Positions 47,790 to 48,301 of a DNA stretch of 48,301 bases are shown here, piece after piece. Each line of letters begins with the position of its first letter. The first letter of the stretch is position 1. The translations under genes were made by a program, and so were the position numbers. The stretch comes from a virus, in IMG/VR virus record IMGVR_UViG_3300033996_000130, positions 1 through 48,301 of that record; one strand, given 5' to 3'. The notes beneath the pieces were generated by a model. That model saw only the letters and a list, made by a program, of their open reading frames with translations, was not told where the DNA came from and searched no databases.

Positions 47790-48301
47790 ATGGAATTAGA
47801 GTTGCGTGAGCATCAAGTAGAGGTTATTGATGCGTTAAGAGAAGGATTTAGACAGGGGCATAGATCACAGTTACTCTACGCACCCACAGGGTTCGGCAAA
47901 ACGGAGGTGGCAATCTACTTAATGAAAGCCACTGCCGAGAAGTATAAGAGGGCTGCCATGGTATTAGACCGAATCGTATTGGTTGATCAGACCAGTATGC
48001 GTTTGACCAAATACGGCATAGATCACGGAGTGTTCCAAGCAGACCACTGGAAGTTTGATAGAAGCCACAGACTTCAAGTATGTTCTGCCCAAACCTTAGA
48101 GAAGCGAAAAGACTTTCCTGCAATCGACTTACTGATTGTGGATGAGTGCCACATCGCCAGGGCGCAGACTTCCGCCTTCATCAAAAACAATCCCGATGTC
48201 AGAGTCATTGGACTGACTGCCACACCCTTTACAAAAGGGCTGGGGGATCTGTATACCAATGTAGTCTGCGGTTCTACCACCAGCGATCTAGTAGGCAAGA
48301 A
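47790..48301 (+). CDS. SF2 (DEAD/ResIII-type) helicase, 3' truncated
   Basis: The gene runs off the right edge; 170 residues are seen. Motifs: MELELREHQVEVIDALREGF with the Q-like start, Walker A APTGFGKTEVA (Lys37), Walker B DECH (118-121) and motif III TATPF (143-147). This is the first RecA-like domain of a superfamily 2 helicase of the UvsW or restriction-subunit-like type. GGAG lies 5 bases before the ATG. It fits a replication or recombination role with the upstream RusA, ERF and nuclease genes. Confidence 0.85.
   Translation, partial: MELELREHQVEVIDALREGFRQGHRSQLLYAPTGFGKTEVAIYLMKATAEKYKRAAMVLDRIVLVDQTSMRLTKYGIDHGVFQADHWKFDRSHRLQVCSAQTLEKRKDFPAIDLLIVDECHIARAQTSAFIKNNPDVRVIGLTATPFTKGLGDLYTNVVCGSTTSDLVGK

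Noticed and set aside
1-48301. tRNA genes, integrase, insertion sequences or attachment sites
   Set aside because: None could be recognised by reading; absence is provisional without tRNA and profile scans.

Overview
The window looks like a large piece of a tailed double-stranded DNA bacteriophage genome with a short P22/T7-like (podovirus-type) tail. The evidence is near-continuous one-strand coding with 1-11 base overlaps (ATGA, TAATG), a major capsid gene, head-to-tail connector and tail-hub genes, a holin and GH108 endolysin pair, ejection-type proteins, and a replication/recombination block. No integrase, tRNA gene, CRISPR array or insertion sequence was seen. Portal, terminase and DNA polymerase genes were not recognised and presumably lie outside the window. 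Protein styles resemble environmental (freshwater or marine) phages of Gram-negative bacteria. The lipoprotein signal, GH108 lysin and Shine-Dalgarno sites fit a proteobacterial host, but the host cannot be fixed from sequence alone.

Layout. Bases 1-2000 carry the head genes (truncated assembly protein, decoration-like protein, major capsid protein, then a terminator). Bases 2000-7100 hold small structural and basic proteins and two head-to-tail adaptor-like proteins. Bases 7100-14100 are the adhesion region: a repeat-rich tail fibre, two glycine-rich adhesins with a small partner gene and the relic of a second partner, a 22-residue-repeat protein and a tail-collar fibre. Bases 14100-15700 hold the lysis cassette. 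Bases 15700-18600 hold a tail-hub protein and a needle-like protein. Bases 18600-23850 hold ejection-type proteins mixed with a cupin and a GNAT-like protein. Bases 23879-37741 are one gene for a 4620-residue polyvalent protein. It contains an ART-like region, two HExxH zincin motifs, an N6-adenine methyltransferase and a Strawberry-notch-type helicase, flanked by ejection-like ends. This is a DarB-like package probably injected with the DNA to protect it and manipulate the host.

At 37.75-38.24 kb the direction switches. A lone leftward RusA resolvase gene converges on the giant gene, and a divergent promoter pair launches the rightward early region. That region holds a PD-(D/E)XK nuclease, an ERF annealing protein, an SSB-like small protein, small regulators, secreted peptides and a lipoprotein, a cluster of two methyltransferases and two glycosyltransferases, a sigma-region-4-like regulator and an HNH-like protein. 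About 540 bases without a convincing gene follow, holding a terminator, a possible small RNA and a strongly foldable segment. A ParB-like protein and a truncated SF2 helicase end the window.

The items most deserving a second look are a protein-like overlapping reading frame with its own ribosome-binding site inside the linker of the giant gene, the structured intergenic segment at 46.39-46.66 kb, a potential pseudoknot leader after the capsid terminator, an HNH gene with no ordinary start codon at its conserved N-terminus, and the duplicated adhesin cassettes with a gene relic. All function calls are from reading the sequence; no database search was run.
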